Positions 29,049-37,827 of a DNA stretch of 64,000 nt are shown here, piece by piece. This DNA is from TA-20 sp035935115 (lineage in GTDB: Archaea > Thermoproteota > Nitrososphaeria > Nitrososphaerales > Nitrosopumilaceae). Within the stretch, counting starts at the first letter, position 1; each line of letters starts with the position of its first letter. The notes under the pieces were generated by a model that was not told the DNA's origin, ran no database searches, and worked only from the letters and a program-made list of their open reading frames with translations. The stretch lies in assembly GCA_035935115.1 (NCBI GenBank), contig DASYXK010000002.1, positions 1-64,000 of the forward strand, written 5' to 3'. A program made the position numbers and the translations under genes.

Positions 29049-29666
29049 ATGGCAAAATATGAACTTCCAAAATTGCCTTATGCGTACGAAGCACTAGAAC
29101 CTCATATTGATGCGAAGACGATGGAAATTCACTATTCCAAACATCATCAAGCATACACAAATGGTCTGAACACAGCTTTGGAAAGTCTTAGCTCAGAGTT
29201 GCAAAACATGGAACTAACAAAATTGCTCTCAAGCTTAGATAAAGTGCCTGAGAATGTTAGGGGCGCAGTTAATTTTCACGGTGGTGGATATGATAACCAC
29301 ACACTATTTTGGAATAACATGAAACCAAATGGTGGAGGAACTCCTGGTGACAAGGTAGCTGATGCCATCAATTCAGTTTTTGGAAGCTTTGATGCATTCA
29401 AAGAAAAATTTTCCAAAGATACTGGTGCAATTCAAGGCAGTGGATGGGGTTGGCTAGCTTACAATCCGCAAAGCAAGAAAGTCGAATTTACAACAATGCC
29501 AAATCAAACTAGCCCTAGAACAAAAGGATTGATTCCTTTGTTAGGACTAGATGTATGGGAGCATGCCTACTATCTGAAATATCAGAACAAACGTCCAGAC
29601 TACATAGCCGCATGGTGGAATGTAGTAAACTGGGGCGAAGTAGAAAATAGACTTTCAAAAGTATAA
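29049..29666 (+). CDS. sod: Superoxide dismutase (Fe/Mn)
   Basis: A 205-residue enzyme that dismutates superoxide. The start PKLPYAYEALEPHID is typical. Metal ligands are visible as His in EIHYSKHHQAY, His in YDNHTLFWNN, Asp in GLDVWEHAYY and the following His. Metal preference cannot be read with certainty. The ATG at 29049 is preferred to a TTG at 29025. It is divergent from the subtilase gene. Confidence 0.95.
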   Translation: MAKYELPKLPYAYEALEPHIDAKTMEIHYSKHHQAYTNGLNTALESLSSELQNMELTKLLSSLDKVPENVRGAVNFHGGGYDNHTLFWNNMKPNGGGTPGDKVADAINSVFGSFDAFKEKFSKDTGAIQGSGWGWLAYNPQSKKVEFTTMPNQTSPRTKGLIPLLGLDVWEHAYYLKYQNKRPDYIAAWWNVVNWGEVENRLSKV

Positions 29667-29731
29667 TCTCTTCTCTTTTTTTGTTTTAATTAGAGAATGC
29701 ATTTATAGCCGGGAAAGAGAAATTTTTGCAA

Positions 29732-30148
29732 ATGAGTGAAGAACAAGCCCAAGCATTGATGCAACAGATGCAGGCACTTGAAGCTTACATGTCGGATCTA
29801 TTGCAAAAAGAAGATGCTGTCATAAAACTTTTACACGAAGCAACAGGCGCAATAGAATCAATGAAAGCGCTAGGGGATACACAACTTGAAACTCTTGTGC
29901 CAGTAGGAATGGGAGCATATGTAAAAGCAACAATACAACCAAATGAAAAATTACTTGTAAGCATTGGAGCAGGGGCTTCACTTGAGCAAGATAAGAATTC
30001 TGCAATTAATTATGTTGAAGAAAGGATAAAGGAATTGGAAATTGTACTACAACAATTATCTACACAAAAACATGAGATTGCAGCAAGACTTGAACAGGGG
30101 CAGCAACAAATGAATCGTATATTACAAGCAAGTCAAAGTAAACAATAA
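29732..30148 (+). CDS. pfdA: Prefoldin alpha subunit
   Basis: A 138-residue co-chaperone subunit with two long coiled-coil helices at the ends and a central beta-hairpin region (VPVGMGAYVKATIQ). It forms the hexameric prefoldin with the beta subunit and hands unfolded proteins to the thermosome. The ATG at 29732 is used; a TATA-like TTTATAGCC at about 29702 gives a leaderless start. ftsY follows after 12 bases, a common archaeal pairing. Confidence 0.92.
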   Translation: MSEEQAQALMQQMQALEAYMSDLLQKEDAVIKLLHEATGAIESMKALGDTQLETLVPVGMGAYVKATIQPNEKLLVSIGAGASLEQDKNSAINYVEERIKELEIVLQQLSTQKHEIAARLEQGQQQMNRILQASQSKQ

Positions 30149-30160
30149 AGGCAAAATATT

Positions 30161-31636
30161 ATGTTTGAAAAACTAAGGAACGCTTTTTCTTCTGCGGCAA
30201 AGAGCTTTGGGCAGAAAGAACTCAAAGAAAAAGACATTGACAAGGTTCTTTTTGAGCTTGAAGTTGCACTGCTAGAATCTGATGTTGCAACAGAAGTGAT
30301 TGATTCATTAAAAAGTGATTTAAAACAGAAACTAATTGGTGCTACTGTAGAAAAAGAACAGATAGCAAACATTGTAAAACAAAACTTGCGAGAACACATC
30401 TCAAACATGTTTGACTCTGCAGGAAAGGTTGACATCATATCCAACATTGAAAAGAAAAAAAGTACAGGCGAACCATACATCATATCATTTATGGGAATTA
30501 ATGGAACAGGAAAAACAACAACGGTGGCAAAGGTCGCATATCTTTTGCGAGAAAACAAATTTTCTGTTGTAATAGCAGCTGCTGATACATATCGAGCAGG
30601 AGCAATAGAACAGATAACTGAACATGCAAAGCGACTTAATCTAAAAATCATAGCACAAAACTATGGTTCTGATCCAGCTGCAGTTTCCCGTGATGCTGTA
30701 CTTTATGCCAAATCACACAAGATTGACTGTATCCTAATTGATACTGCTGGAAGAATGCAGACAAGTAAGAATCTCATGGACCAGATATCAAAGATCAACA
30801 AAGTGGTAAATCCAGATTTTAAAATATTTGTTGGTGATTCCCTTGCTGGCAATGATACAGTAAACCAAGCACGAGAATTTCACCAATACACCAAGTTTGA
30901 AGGCTCAATACTAACAAAAAGTGATGCCGATGCACGGGGAGGTGCGGCAATATCAATAGTAAAGGTAACATCAACTCCAATTTTGTATCTTGGAGTAGGA
31001 CAGGAGTACAAAGACTTGAAACCCTTTGATAAGGACTCATTTCTAGAATCACTGTTTGGTGCAGAAGAAATCTCAGTTCCACAACCTGAAATCAGAATGC
31101 CGCAAACTCCGATACCTATACAGCAAGAAAATACTGAAAAACCAGAAATAATAAAAGTAAAACAAGAAATTGTACCAAAACCAGAATTAAAGCCTGAACT
31201 AAAATTGGAACAAGTTAAACCTATACAAGCAGAAAAAATAGAAGAAAAAATTGAATATCATGTTAAATCAAACGAAATTTCAAAATCAATAGAAAAAGAA
31301 CAACCAAAACCAGCACCGAAACCAGAAACAAAATCTAAACCTGAAATAAAACAAGAGAAAATTCATGTCAAAGATGAAGACGATCCTTTTGCTGGAATTG
31401 CTACAAAAGACATCGAAAAATATTCTGTTCTATATAATGTACCACCGCCTGAAAATAATAAAGATGCAAAGAATTTGGCAGAGAAAATCAAAAACTGGAT
31501 CTCACAGGGAAGACCAAAACCAGATGAATCAGCAAAAGAACAAGTAATAGAAGAAGAAATTGAAGAAGATACAGTGGAACAAGAAGATGTTAAACCTAAA
31601 AAGAAGCGCTCCTTATTTGGATGGGGAAAGAAATGA
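30161..31636 (+). CDS. ftsY: Signal recognition particle receptor FtsY with long C-terminal tail
   Basis: A 491-residue SRP receptor GTPase. The four-helix N domain (about 1-90) and G domain (about 95-305) are complete: GINGTGKTTTVAK, the DTYRAGAIEQ motif, DTAGRMQ and TKSDADARGG. The usual protein ends here, but this one continues for about 185 residues. The tail is rich in Lys, Glu and Pro with KPE-type repeats (about 325-400), then a conserved-looking segment (DDPFAGIATKDIEKYSVLY) and a basic end (KPKKKRSLFGWGKK). Family members usually have the charged region at the N-terminus. It overlaps argF in ATGA. Confidence 0.95.
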   Translation: MFEKLRNAFSSAAKSFGQKELKEKDIDKVLFELEVALLESDVATEVIDSLKSDLKQKLIGATVEKEQIANIVKQNLREHISNMFDSAGKVDIISNIEKKKSTGEPYIISFMGINGTGKTTTVAKVAYLLRENKFSVVIAAADTYRAGAIEQITEHAKRLNLKIIAQNYGSDPAAVSRDAVLYAKSHKIDCILIDTAGRMQTSKNLMDQISKINKVVNPDFKIFVGDSLAGNDTVNQAREFHQYTKFEGSILTKSDADARGGAAISIVKVTSTPILYLGVGQEYKDLKPFDKDSFLESLFGAEEISVPQPEIRMPQTPIPIQQENTEKPEIIKVKQEIVPKPELKPELKLEQVKPIQAEKIEEKIEYHVKSNEISKSIEKEQPKPAPKPETKSKPEIKQEKIHVKDEDDPFAGIATKDIEKYSVLYNVPPPENNKDAKNLAEKIKNWISQGRPKPDESAKEQVIEEEIEEDTVEQEDVKPKKKRSLFGWGKK

Positions 31637-32547
31637 AATTAAAAACTAAAGACCTCTTAACATTGAATGAACTTGGCAAAAATGAATTAGCAGGAATCAT
31701 AGATGATGCTATAAAACTAAAAAAGGATCTCAAAGCAGGAATTTACAAACCACTCTTGAAAAATAAGACACTTGCAATGATATTTCAAAAACCATCTACA
31801 CGTACACGCGTTAGCTTTGAAACTGGGATGTTCCAACTGGGAGGCCATGCACTGAGCCTAACATCAGATGAATTGCAACTTGCACGAGGAGAAACAATTG
31901 AAGATACGTCAAAGACACTTTCACGTTATGTTGACATCATGATGGCGCGTGTATACTTGCATGAAGAAATAGAAATTCTTGCAAAAAACTCAACCATTCC
32001 TGTAATAAATGGACTGTCTGACTCGTTTCATCCATGTCAAATCTTGGCAGACCTAATGACAATAAAAGAAAAGAAGAAAAAACTTGCAGGTCTAAAGCTT
32101 GCCTGGATTGGAGACGGTAACAACGTTTGTAATTCTATGATTTATGGATGTGCTAAATCTGGAATTGATATTAATATTGCAACTCCTAAAGGATATGCCC
32201 CAGATTCCAAAGTTGTCAAAGAATCAAAAGAGTTAGTTGACATCAAACTATTGAATGATCCCTTAATCGCTATAAAAAATGCAGATGTGGTTGCTACTGA
32301 TACGTTTGTATCAATACATCATCAGGCAACTGACAGAACAAAGGATTTTCTCCCAAAGTTTCAAATAAATTCAGATCTCATGAAAAAAGCTGATCCGTAT
32401 GCAATCTTTTTACATTGTCTTCCCGCAAAACGTGGACAAGAAGTAACAAGCTCTGTAATTGATGGACGACAATCAGTTGTCTGGGATGAAGCTGAAAACA
32501 GATTACACGCCCAAAAGGCGCTGATGGTTGCGTTGCTCCAAGTCTAA
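31633..32547 (+). CDS. argF: Ornithine carbamoyltransferase
   Basis: A 304-residue enzyme of arginine synthesis, making citrulline from ornithine and carbamoyl phosphate. The carbamoyl-phosphate site is KPSTRTRVSFE, the ornithine loop HCLPAKRGQEV and the middle motif HPCQILADL. The ATG at 31633 forms an ATGA overlap with ftsY; an in-frame ATG at 31621 is also possible. This FtsY-ArgF coupling has no obvious functional reason. Confidence 0.95.
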   Translation: MKLKTKDLLTLNELGKNELAGIIDDAIKLKKDLKAGIYKPLLKNKTLAMIFQKPSTRTRVSFETGMFQLGGHALSLTSDELQLARGETIEDTSKTLSRYVDIMMARVYLHEEIEILAKNSTIPVINGLSDSFHPCQILADLMTIKEKKKKLAGLKLAWIGDGNNVCNSMIYGCAKSGIDINIATPKGYAPDSKVVKESKELVDIKLLNDPLIAIKNADVVATDTFVSIHHQATDRTKDFLPKFQINSDLMKKADPYAIFLHCLPAKRGQEVTSSVIDGRQSVVWDEAENRLHAQKALMVALLQV

Positions 32548-32596
32548 CGTTTATAAGAGCTTTACCGAAATTTTTTGTAAAAGAGGTATTAATAGA

Positions 32597-33085
32597 ATGG
32601 TATATTCGCAAATATTACGTAGATTAAGGGAAGAGAAGACCAACTATAGAAAAAGAAAACATCTTCTGATGGGTAGGAGAGACTATATCACAGTTCAAAT
32701 TTCAAGTGAAAATACTTTAGTTCAAATTCATAAACCAGAAATGCAAGGTGACAAGGTTTTGGCATCGGCACATTCTAGATATCTTTTAGGCAAAGGCTGG
32801 AAAGGTTCTAGAAAAAACATTCCAGCAGCTTATCTGACAGGATATCTTGCAGGAAAAAAGGCTCTTGGTAAAGGGGTAAAAGCTGCAGTTCTTTACAGCG
32901 GTACAAGAAAATACACGCAACGAATGGCAGCAGCATTGAAAGGTGTAATTGATGCAGGTCTTGAAGTGCCAGCTGATTCAGAAACATTTCCAAATGAAGA
33001 AAGAATTTCAGGAAAACATCTCAAAGTACAAAATGAAATCAACAAAGTAAAATCTGCAATTGATGGAGAGGTTAAAACTAAATGA
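32597..33085 (+). CDS. rpl18: Ribosomal protein L18 (uL18)
   Basis: A 162-residue 5S rRNA-binding protein. The RRLREEKTNYRKRKHLLMG start and AAYLTGYLAGKKAL helix are typical of the archaeal/eukaryotic L5 type. The gene opens the L18-S5-L30-L15-secY operon, with a TATA-like TTTATAAG at about 32550-32557. It overlaps S5 by four bases. Confidence 0.95.
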   Translation: MVYSQILRRLREEKTNYRKRKHLLMGRRDYITVQISSENTLVQIHKPEMQGDKVLASAHSRYLLGKGWKGSRKNIPAAYLTGYLAGKKALGKGVKAAVLYSGTRKYTQRMAAALKGVIDAGLEVPADSETFPNEERISGKHLKVQNEINKVKSAIDGEVKTK

Positions 33086-33714
33086 GTAGACAAGAACAAC
33101 GACCAAGAGAAAGAAGAGAACCAGAAGAACAATGGGTTCCACGAACAACTCTTGGAAAGATGGTAGATAGTGGAAAAATTACATCAATGAAAGAAATTTA
33201 CGAAAATGGTTATAGAATACAGGAAGCTGGAATTATCAAAAAACTTTTGCCAGGAATTAAAACCGAAGTAATTGATGTTGGAATTGTACAAAAACAAACA
33301 ACCAACGGTGAATATACAAGGTTCAAAGCTCTAGTTGCAGCTGGAGACGAAAATGGTTGGCTTGGAATTGGTCAAGGTAAATCAAAACAAATGAGAATTG
33401 CAATTGAAAAAGCTACAAACGCTGCATATCTTGCTGTTAGTCCAGTAAAGCTTGGTTGTGGAAGCTGGGAATGCAGATGTGATAATCCACATTCTGTTCC
33501 GTTTAAAGTAAGAGGCAGAGGAGGAAGTGTTGAAATTGAAATTATTCCAGGACCAAGGGGACTTGGATTGGTTGCAGGTGGAAACATTAGAAATCTGTTA
33601 AAGCTTGCAGGACTAAAAGATGTCTGGACAAAAAGCAAGGGTTCTACTAATACAATGACTTCTACATCAAAGGCAGTTCTTAACTGTCTAAGGCAGACAT
33701 TTAGTCAAGGTTGA
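33082..33714 (+). CDS. rpsE: Ribosomal protein S5 (uS5)
   Basis: A 210-residue small-subunit protein. The double-stranded RNA-binding-like domain contains RFKALVAAGDENGWLGIGQGK, and the C-terminal domain has PGPRGLGLVAGG. It contributes to decoding accuracy at the mRNA entry site. It overlaps L18 and is six bases from L30. Confidence 0.96.
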   Translation: MSRQEQRPRERREPEEQWVPRTTLGKMVDSGKITSMKEIYENGYRIQEAGIIKKLLPGIKTEVIDVGIVQKQTTNGEYTRFKALVAAGDENGWLGIGQGKSKQMRIAIEKATNAAYLAVSPVKLGCGSWECRCDNPHSVPFKVRGRGGSVEIEIIPGPRGLGLVAGGNIRNLLKLAGLKDVWTKSKGSTNTMTSTSKAVLNCLRQTFSQG

Positions 33715-33720
33715 TGGTTT

Positions 33721-34188
33721 ATGGCAAAAGCTTTCTTGGTAGTTCGAATGAAAGGAACAGTAAATACGCCTTACTGGGCAAGAACTACACTTGATCTTCT
33801 GCATTTAGACAAAAGATTTAGAGCGACAATAATTCCAGCCAAAGATAACACAAAAGGCATGTTGGATAAAATAAAACACTATGTGTCTTGGCAGGAAATT
33901 GATGTTCCTACAACAAAAGAACTCTTAGAAAAAAAGGCGCGAAAAGGAGGATACAAGAAACTAACTACAGAAGATATTACCAAATTAGGATTCAAAAGCA
34001 CTGATGATCTAGCCCAATCATTGGCAGAAGGTACTGCTACATTATCAAAATTAAAAATGGTAAAACCATGGTTTGCCTTGTCCCCTCCAAGAGGAGGCTT
34101 TAAACGAAAAACGAAAAAAATGTATGGTGAAGGAGGAATCTTGGGTAATCACAAAGAACTTCTTGCACAAGTGAGGATTATGATGTAA
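33721..34188 (+). CDS. rpl30: Ribosomal protein L30 (uL30)
   Basis: A 155-residue archaeal/eukaryotic-length L30 (the L7 type). The start AFLVVRMKGTVNTPYWARTTLDLL and the end segment PWFALSPPRGGFKRKTKKMYG are typical. It is in its usual place between S5 and L15, with one base before the L15 start. Confidence 0.95.
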   Translation: MAKAFLVVRMKGTVNTPYWARTTLDLLHLDKRFRATIIPAKDNTKGMLDKIKHYVSWQEIDVPTTKELLEKKARKGGYKKLTTEDITKLGFKSTDDLAQSLAEGTATLSKLKMVKPWFALSPPRGGFKRKTKKMYGEGGILGNHKELLAQVRIMM

Positions 34189-34189
34189 A

Positions 34190-34612
34190 ATGCCAACCAG
34201 ATTAAGAAAGACACGAAAATTTAGGGGAAGCAGATTCCACGGATGGGGACAGATTGGTCAACATAGGGCAAGTGGCCATAAAGGAGGTCTTGGTAGATCT
34301 GGTATGCATAAACATCACTTTATCAAAATGATTCTAAATGACCCAGATCATTTTGGTCATGATTCTACTCACCCGCCACATCCATATCTTGTAAAAAAAT
34401 GGATTAGTGTAAGAGATCTGGACGATTTCTTTGCAAAATTTGGAAAGCAAGAAGGAGGAAAGAAAGTAATCGATCTTGCAGAACTTGGTTATGACAAACT
34501 GTTAGGAGGAGGACAAACCAAGAATGCTTACATTATAAAAGTAGAGCGATTCTCTGCTTCTGCTGAAGAAAAAATAAAACAAGCTGGTGGCGAGGTGCTT
34601 GTAACTGCATGA
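34190..34612 (+). CDS. rpl15: Ribosomal protein L15 (uL15)
   Basis: A 140-residue large-subunit protein with a glycine/arginine-rich N-terminus (TRKFRGSRFHGWGQIGQHRA) that reaches into rRNA and a globular C-terminal domain. It overlaps the secY start by four bases. Confidence 0.95.
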   Translation: MPTRLRKTRKFRGSRFHGWGQIGQHRASGHKGGLGRSGMHKHHFIKMILNDPDHFGHDSTHPPHPYLVKKWISVRDLDDFFAKFGKQEGGKKVIDLAELGYDKLLGGGQTKNAYIIKVERFSASAEEKIKQAGGEVLVTA

Positions 34613-36042
34613 TTGAAGAAGGAACGCCAACAGGTATTCTGCGAACAATAATTTCTAAAGCTGAAGTATACATCCCACAAGTTCCAAAACCGAAAAAGAA
34701 AATTCCATTACAAGTACGTCTCATGTGGTGTGGACTGGCACTTTTCATCTACATGATAATGGGTCAAACACCACTTTATGGTGCAACCGTTCCAGCATTT
34801 GACTTTCTTGCGTTTGCAAGAGTAATTTTTGCATCACAACAAGGAACACTAATCGAACTTGGAATTGGTCCTATAGTTACTGCAGGACTTTTAATGCAGC
34901 TTTTAAAAGGTTCTGAAATCTTCCATCTTGATTTCAAGAAACCCGAAGACAGAGAATTGTATCAAACAGCAACAAAGATTGTAACATACATCGTAATCAT
35001 TGCCGAGTCATCACTATATGGAATGGCAGTCTATGGCCCAAGACTACCAAGTCACGAGGCAGGTTTCATTCTAGTAGGTCAGCTTATCGGTGCATCAATT
35101 ATCATCATGCTTTTAGACGAATTGATTCAAAAGGGATGGGGACTGGGAAGTGGAATCAGTCTTTTCATTGCTGCAGGTGTAGCACAACAAGTAGTCTGGA
35201 GCTTGTTTAGTCCAATACCTGCAGGAGATGGTGGACCTGTAGGTGTATTTGTAAACATTGCACATTCATTTATCACTGGAAACTTTTCAAATCTGTTTTT
35301 CCGGTCTAACCAACTGCCTGGTATATTTGGCCTCTTTGTCACTGCTGGAGTATTACTAATTCTAGTTTATACACAGGGTATCAAAATAGAGATTCCAATC
35401 GTATCCACAAAATACAGAGGATTTTCTGCAGTTTATCCAATCAAATTGATGTATGTGTCCAACATTCCAGTAATTTTGGCATCAGCGCTTACTGCTAATG
35501 CGGTGTTTATTGGTCAGATGCTTTGGGCAAACTTTAACCCACGTAACGCCAATCCGTTTATGAATTTTCTGGGAATGTTTGATCCCACAGCTCCATCTAC
35601 TCCGACCGGAGGTATACTATATTATGTTACGGCTCCGCGTGGATTAGATATTGTTGCACTGGACCCGATGCGTGCAGTGATGTATATCTTGTTCATGGTA
35701 GGAATTGTGGTTTTGTTTGGCAGGCTATGGATAGAACTTGGAGGATTATCTGCAAAGAGTGCAGCAAAGAACCTTCTTGACGCCGATGTCCAAGTTCCTG
35801 GCTTTAGACGCTCAAACCAGCCAGTTGAAGCTCTTCTCCAAAAATATATTCCATCTGTTACCATACTTGGTTCTATGATTCTTGGTCTTCTAGCTGGTAC
35901 CTCTGATGTCTTGGGAACTTTTGGTTCTGGAACAGGAATGTTACTTACAGTAGACATTTTGATTAACTATTACAACTTGCTTGTAAGAGAAAAAGTAGAA
36001 GAGGTAATGCCATCACTAGGTGCCCTGCTTGGCAGAAAGTAA
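34609..36042 (+). CDS. secY: Preprotein translocase subunit SecY
   Basis: A 477-residue channel of the Sec translocon with ten predicted transmembrane helices. The plug-region and lateral-gate segments (around GIGPIVTAGLLMQLLKGSE) and the GWGLGSGISLFIAAGV loop are characteristic. It pairs with SecE (23104-23283) and receives ribosomes through the SRP receptor FtsY encoded nearby. It overlaps the adenylate kinase gene. Confidence 0.97.
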   Translation: MIEEGTPTGILRTIISKAEVYIPQVPKPKKKIPLQVRLMWCGLALFIYMIMGQTPLYGATVPAFDFLAFARVIFASQQGTLIELGIGPIVTAGLLMQLLKGSEIFHLDFKKPEDRELYQTATKIVTYIVIIAESSLYGMAVYGPRLPSHEAGFILVGQLIGASIIIMLLDELIQKGWGLGSGISLFIAAGVAQQVVWSLFSPIPAGDGGPVGVFVNIAHSFITGNFSNLFFRSNQLPGIFGLFVTAGVLLILVYTQGIKIEIPIVSTKYRGFSAVYPIKLMYVSNIPVILASALTANAVFIGQMLWANFNPRNANPFMNFLGMFDPTAPSTPTGGILYYVTAPRGLDIVALDPMRAVMYILFMVGIVVLFGRLWIELGGLSAKSAAKNLLDADVQVPGFRRSNQPVEALLQKYIPSVTILGSMILGLLAGTSDVLGTFGSGTGMLLTVDILINYYNLLVREKVEEVMPSLGALLGRK

Positions 36043-36619
36043 GCGAGTAATAATTGTAGGAATTCCAGGTGTTGGAAAGACTAGCCTGGTATCAAAGGTT
36101 GTAGAATTATTAAAATCAAAAAAAATTAGCGTAAACGTATCTATCTTTGGAACTGTCATGTTTGAAGAGGCAAAAAAAAATGGAATCAAAGACAGAGATG
36201 ATCTGCGAAAACTTTCTGTACCAGAACAGAAAAAACTCCAATCTATGGCAGCAAAAAAAATTGCCTCTATGACAGATGATATTGTAATTGTGGATACACA
36301 TGCGTTTATTGCAACAAAAGAGGGATATTACCCGGGTCTGCCTCACAATGTCTTGGAAATTTTAATGCCAGACAGTTTCATCATGATTAGCGCAAGACCA
36401 GAAGAGATCTACAATAGAAGAATGAAAGATACCACACGAAACAGAGACATCGTATCAATAGAGGCAATTAAAAAAGAACTGGATGTTACTAGTGCCATGC
36501 TTTCTACATGTTCCATTTTGTGTGGTTCTCCAATTAAGATGATTCTAAATTCAGAAGGAAAGATTGATGAGGTAGCTAAAGGAATTGTAAGTGCGATGGG
36601 ATTTAACAATGGAACCTAG
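36029..36619 (+). CDS. adkA: Adenylate kinase, archaeal type
   Basis: An archaeal adenylate kinase of about 196 residues, distinct in sequence from bacterial Adk. The P-loop is VGIPGVGKTS, and the VDTHAFIATKEGYYPGLP segment is the family hallmark. It balances ATP, ADP and AMP. A TTG at 36029 gives MAESKRVIIVG; a GTG at 36020 is the alternative. Both lie inside the end of secY, so the gene is translationally coupled. Confidence 0.92.
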   Translation: MAESKRVIIVGIPGVGKTSLVSKVVELLKSKKISVNVSIFGTVMFEEAKKNGIKDRDDLRKLSVPEQKKLQSMAAKKIASMTDDIVIVDTHAFIATKEGYYPGLPHNVLEILMPDSFIMISARPEEIYNRRMKDTTRNRDIVSIEAIKKELDVTSAMLSTCSILCGSPIKMILNSEGKIDEVAKGIVSAMGFNNGT

Positions 36620-37241
36620 TATAATCCTAGATTTTCTAAATTCGATCTTTTTGCAAATACCTGGTCTGAATAGCGGTCCACTTGGAAGTGAAAACCCTCT
36701 GGTAAAGGGAATGATAGGATCTGCATTTGGAATTGTTGGAGTTGCAATAGCATTGAACTTGTTTAATGCAATAATAAAACGAAAGATGGTTGACCAAAAT
36801 AAACTCAAAAGATTGATGCGAGAAACTAGAACATGGCAAAAAGAAAGAATGGCAGCATTTAGGGCAAAAGATCAAGAAAAAATTGATGAGCTCAATAAAA
36901 AATCGGCGTACATGAACAAGATGAACATGGAACTAATGCAGATAAACATGAGACCAATGATGATTACGTTCGTTCCTCTAATTTTGATATTTTACTTTGT
37001 ACTTCCACATCTATTTGCATATACTGTTGCAATAGCACCAATGTCTCTTAATTTTGTTCCAGGAGACTTTTTCCAACTAACATGTACCACAGCCAAAGTA
37101 GCAGAGTCACAACTGCCAAACCATCACCACATATGCAACCATGTAAACGAAGTGTACTTTTGGGCTTGGTACTTCCTCTGTTCTATTTCCTTTAGTGGAA
37201 TAATAATGCGACTCACGAAAACCACAATGGATTTAGACTGA
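36609..37241 (+). CDS. DUF106 membrane insertase (EMC3/YidC-like)
   Basis: A 210-residue membrane protein of the DUF106 family, the archaeal relative of YidC, Get1 and EMC3 that helps insert membrane proteins. A first helix (about 35-58) is followed by a long charged coiled coil (about 60-110), then further hydrophobic helices. The His- and Cys-containing loop late in the protein (LPNHHHICNH) is a local oddity. Its place after secY and adk is the normal archaeal one. Confidence 0.88.
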   Translation: MEPSIILDFLNSIFLQIPGLNSGPLGSENPLVKGMIGSAFGIVGVAIALNLFNAIIKRKMVDQNKLKRLMRETRTWQKERMAAFRAKDQEKIDELNKKSAYMNKMNMELMQINMRPMMITFVPLILIFYFVLPHLFAYTVAIAPMSLNFVPGDFFQLTCTTAKVAESQLPNHHHICNHVNEVYFWAWYFLCSISFSGIIMRLTKTTMDLD

Positions 37242-37242
37242 A

Positions 37243-37827
37243 TTGCTAAAGTCCGTAATAATTTCTGGTCCACCTGCCATTGGAAAGACTACAGTGTCAA
37301 AAGGATTAGCAAAAGAATTTAATTTAAAATATCTTAGTGGTGGCGATGTACTAAAGGAACTTGGAGCAGAACAGGGGTTTAAGACAGAACGTGATGACTT
37401 TTGGGACACTAGCTTTGGCATGAAATTTTTAAACATGAGAAAGACAAATCCGGAGTTTGACAAAAAAGTAGATGAAAAATTAAGGAAATTATTCTTGGAA
37501 GGAGGTAAAATCATTACCAGCTATACACTTCCTTGGCTTGTAGAAGATGGAATAAAGATCTGGCTTGCTGGTTCGCAGGAAAATAGCGCAAAAAGAATGA
37601 CTGTACGTGACGGCATTTCTTTTGAGGAGGCACTTGAGATTGTAAAAAAACGATACGAGGAAAACAAAATGATCTACAAAAAACTTTATGGGTTTGATTT
37701 TGGTGACGATCTTACTGTCTTTGATATAATAATAAACACAGATAACTTAGGTGCAGACGAGGTACTTTCAGTGGCAAGCTCATTGGTAAAAGAAAGATAT
37801 GGTGCTAAAACAACTACAAAATCTTAG
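37243..37827 (+). CDS. cmk: Cytidylate kinase, archaeal type
   Basis: A 194-residue nucleoside monophosphate kinase that phosphorylates CMP/dCMP. The P-loop is ISGPPAIGKTTVSK, followed by LKYLSGGDVL and the WLAGSQENSAKRM segment typical of archaeal Cmk. The start is a TTG just after the DUF106 stop. Its end overlaps the cbf5 start. Confidence 0.9.
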   Translation: MLKSVIISGPPAIGKTTVSKGLAKEFNLKYLSGGDVLKELGAEQGFKTERDDFWDTSFGMKFLNMRKTNPEFDKKVDEKLRKLFLEGGKIITSYTLPWLVEDGIKIWLAGSQENSAKRMTVRDGISFEEALEIVKKRYEENKMIYKKLYGFDFGDDLTVFDIIINTDNLGADEVLSVASSLVKERYGAKTTTKS

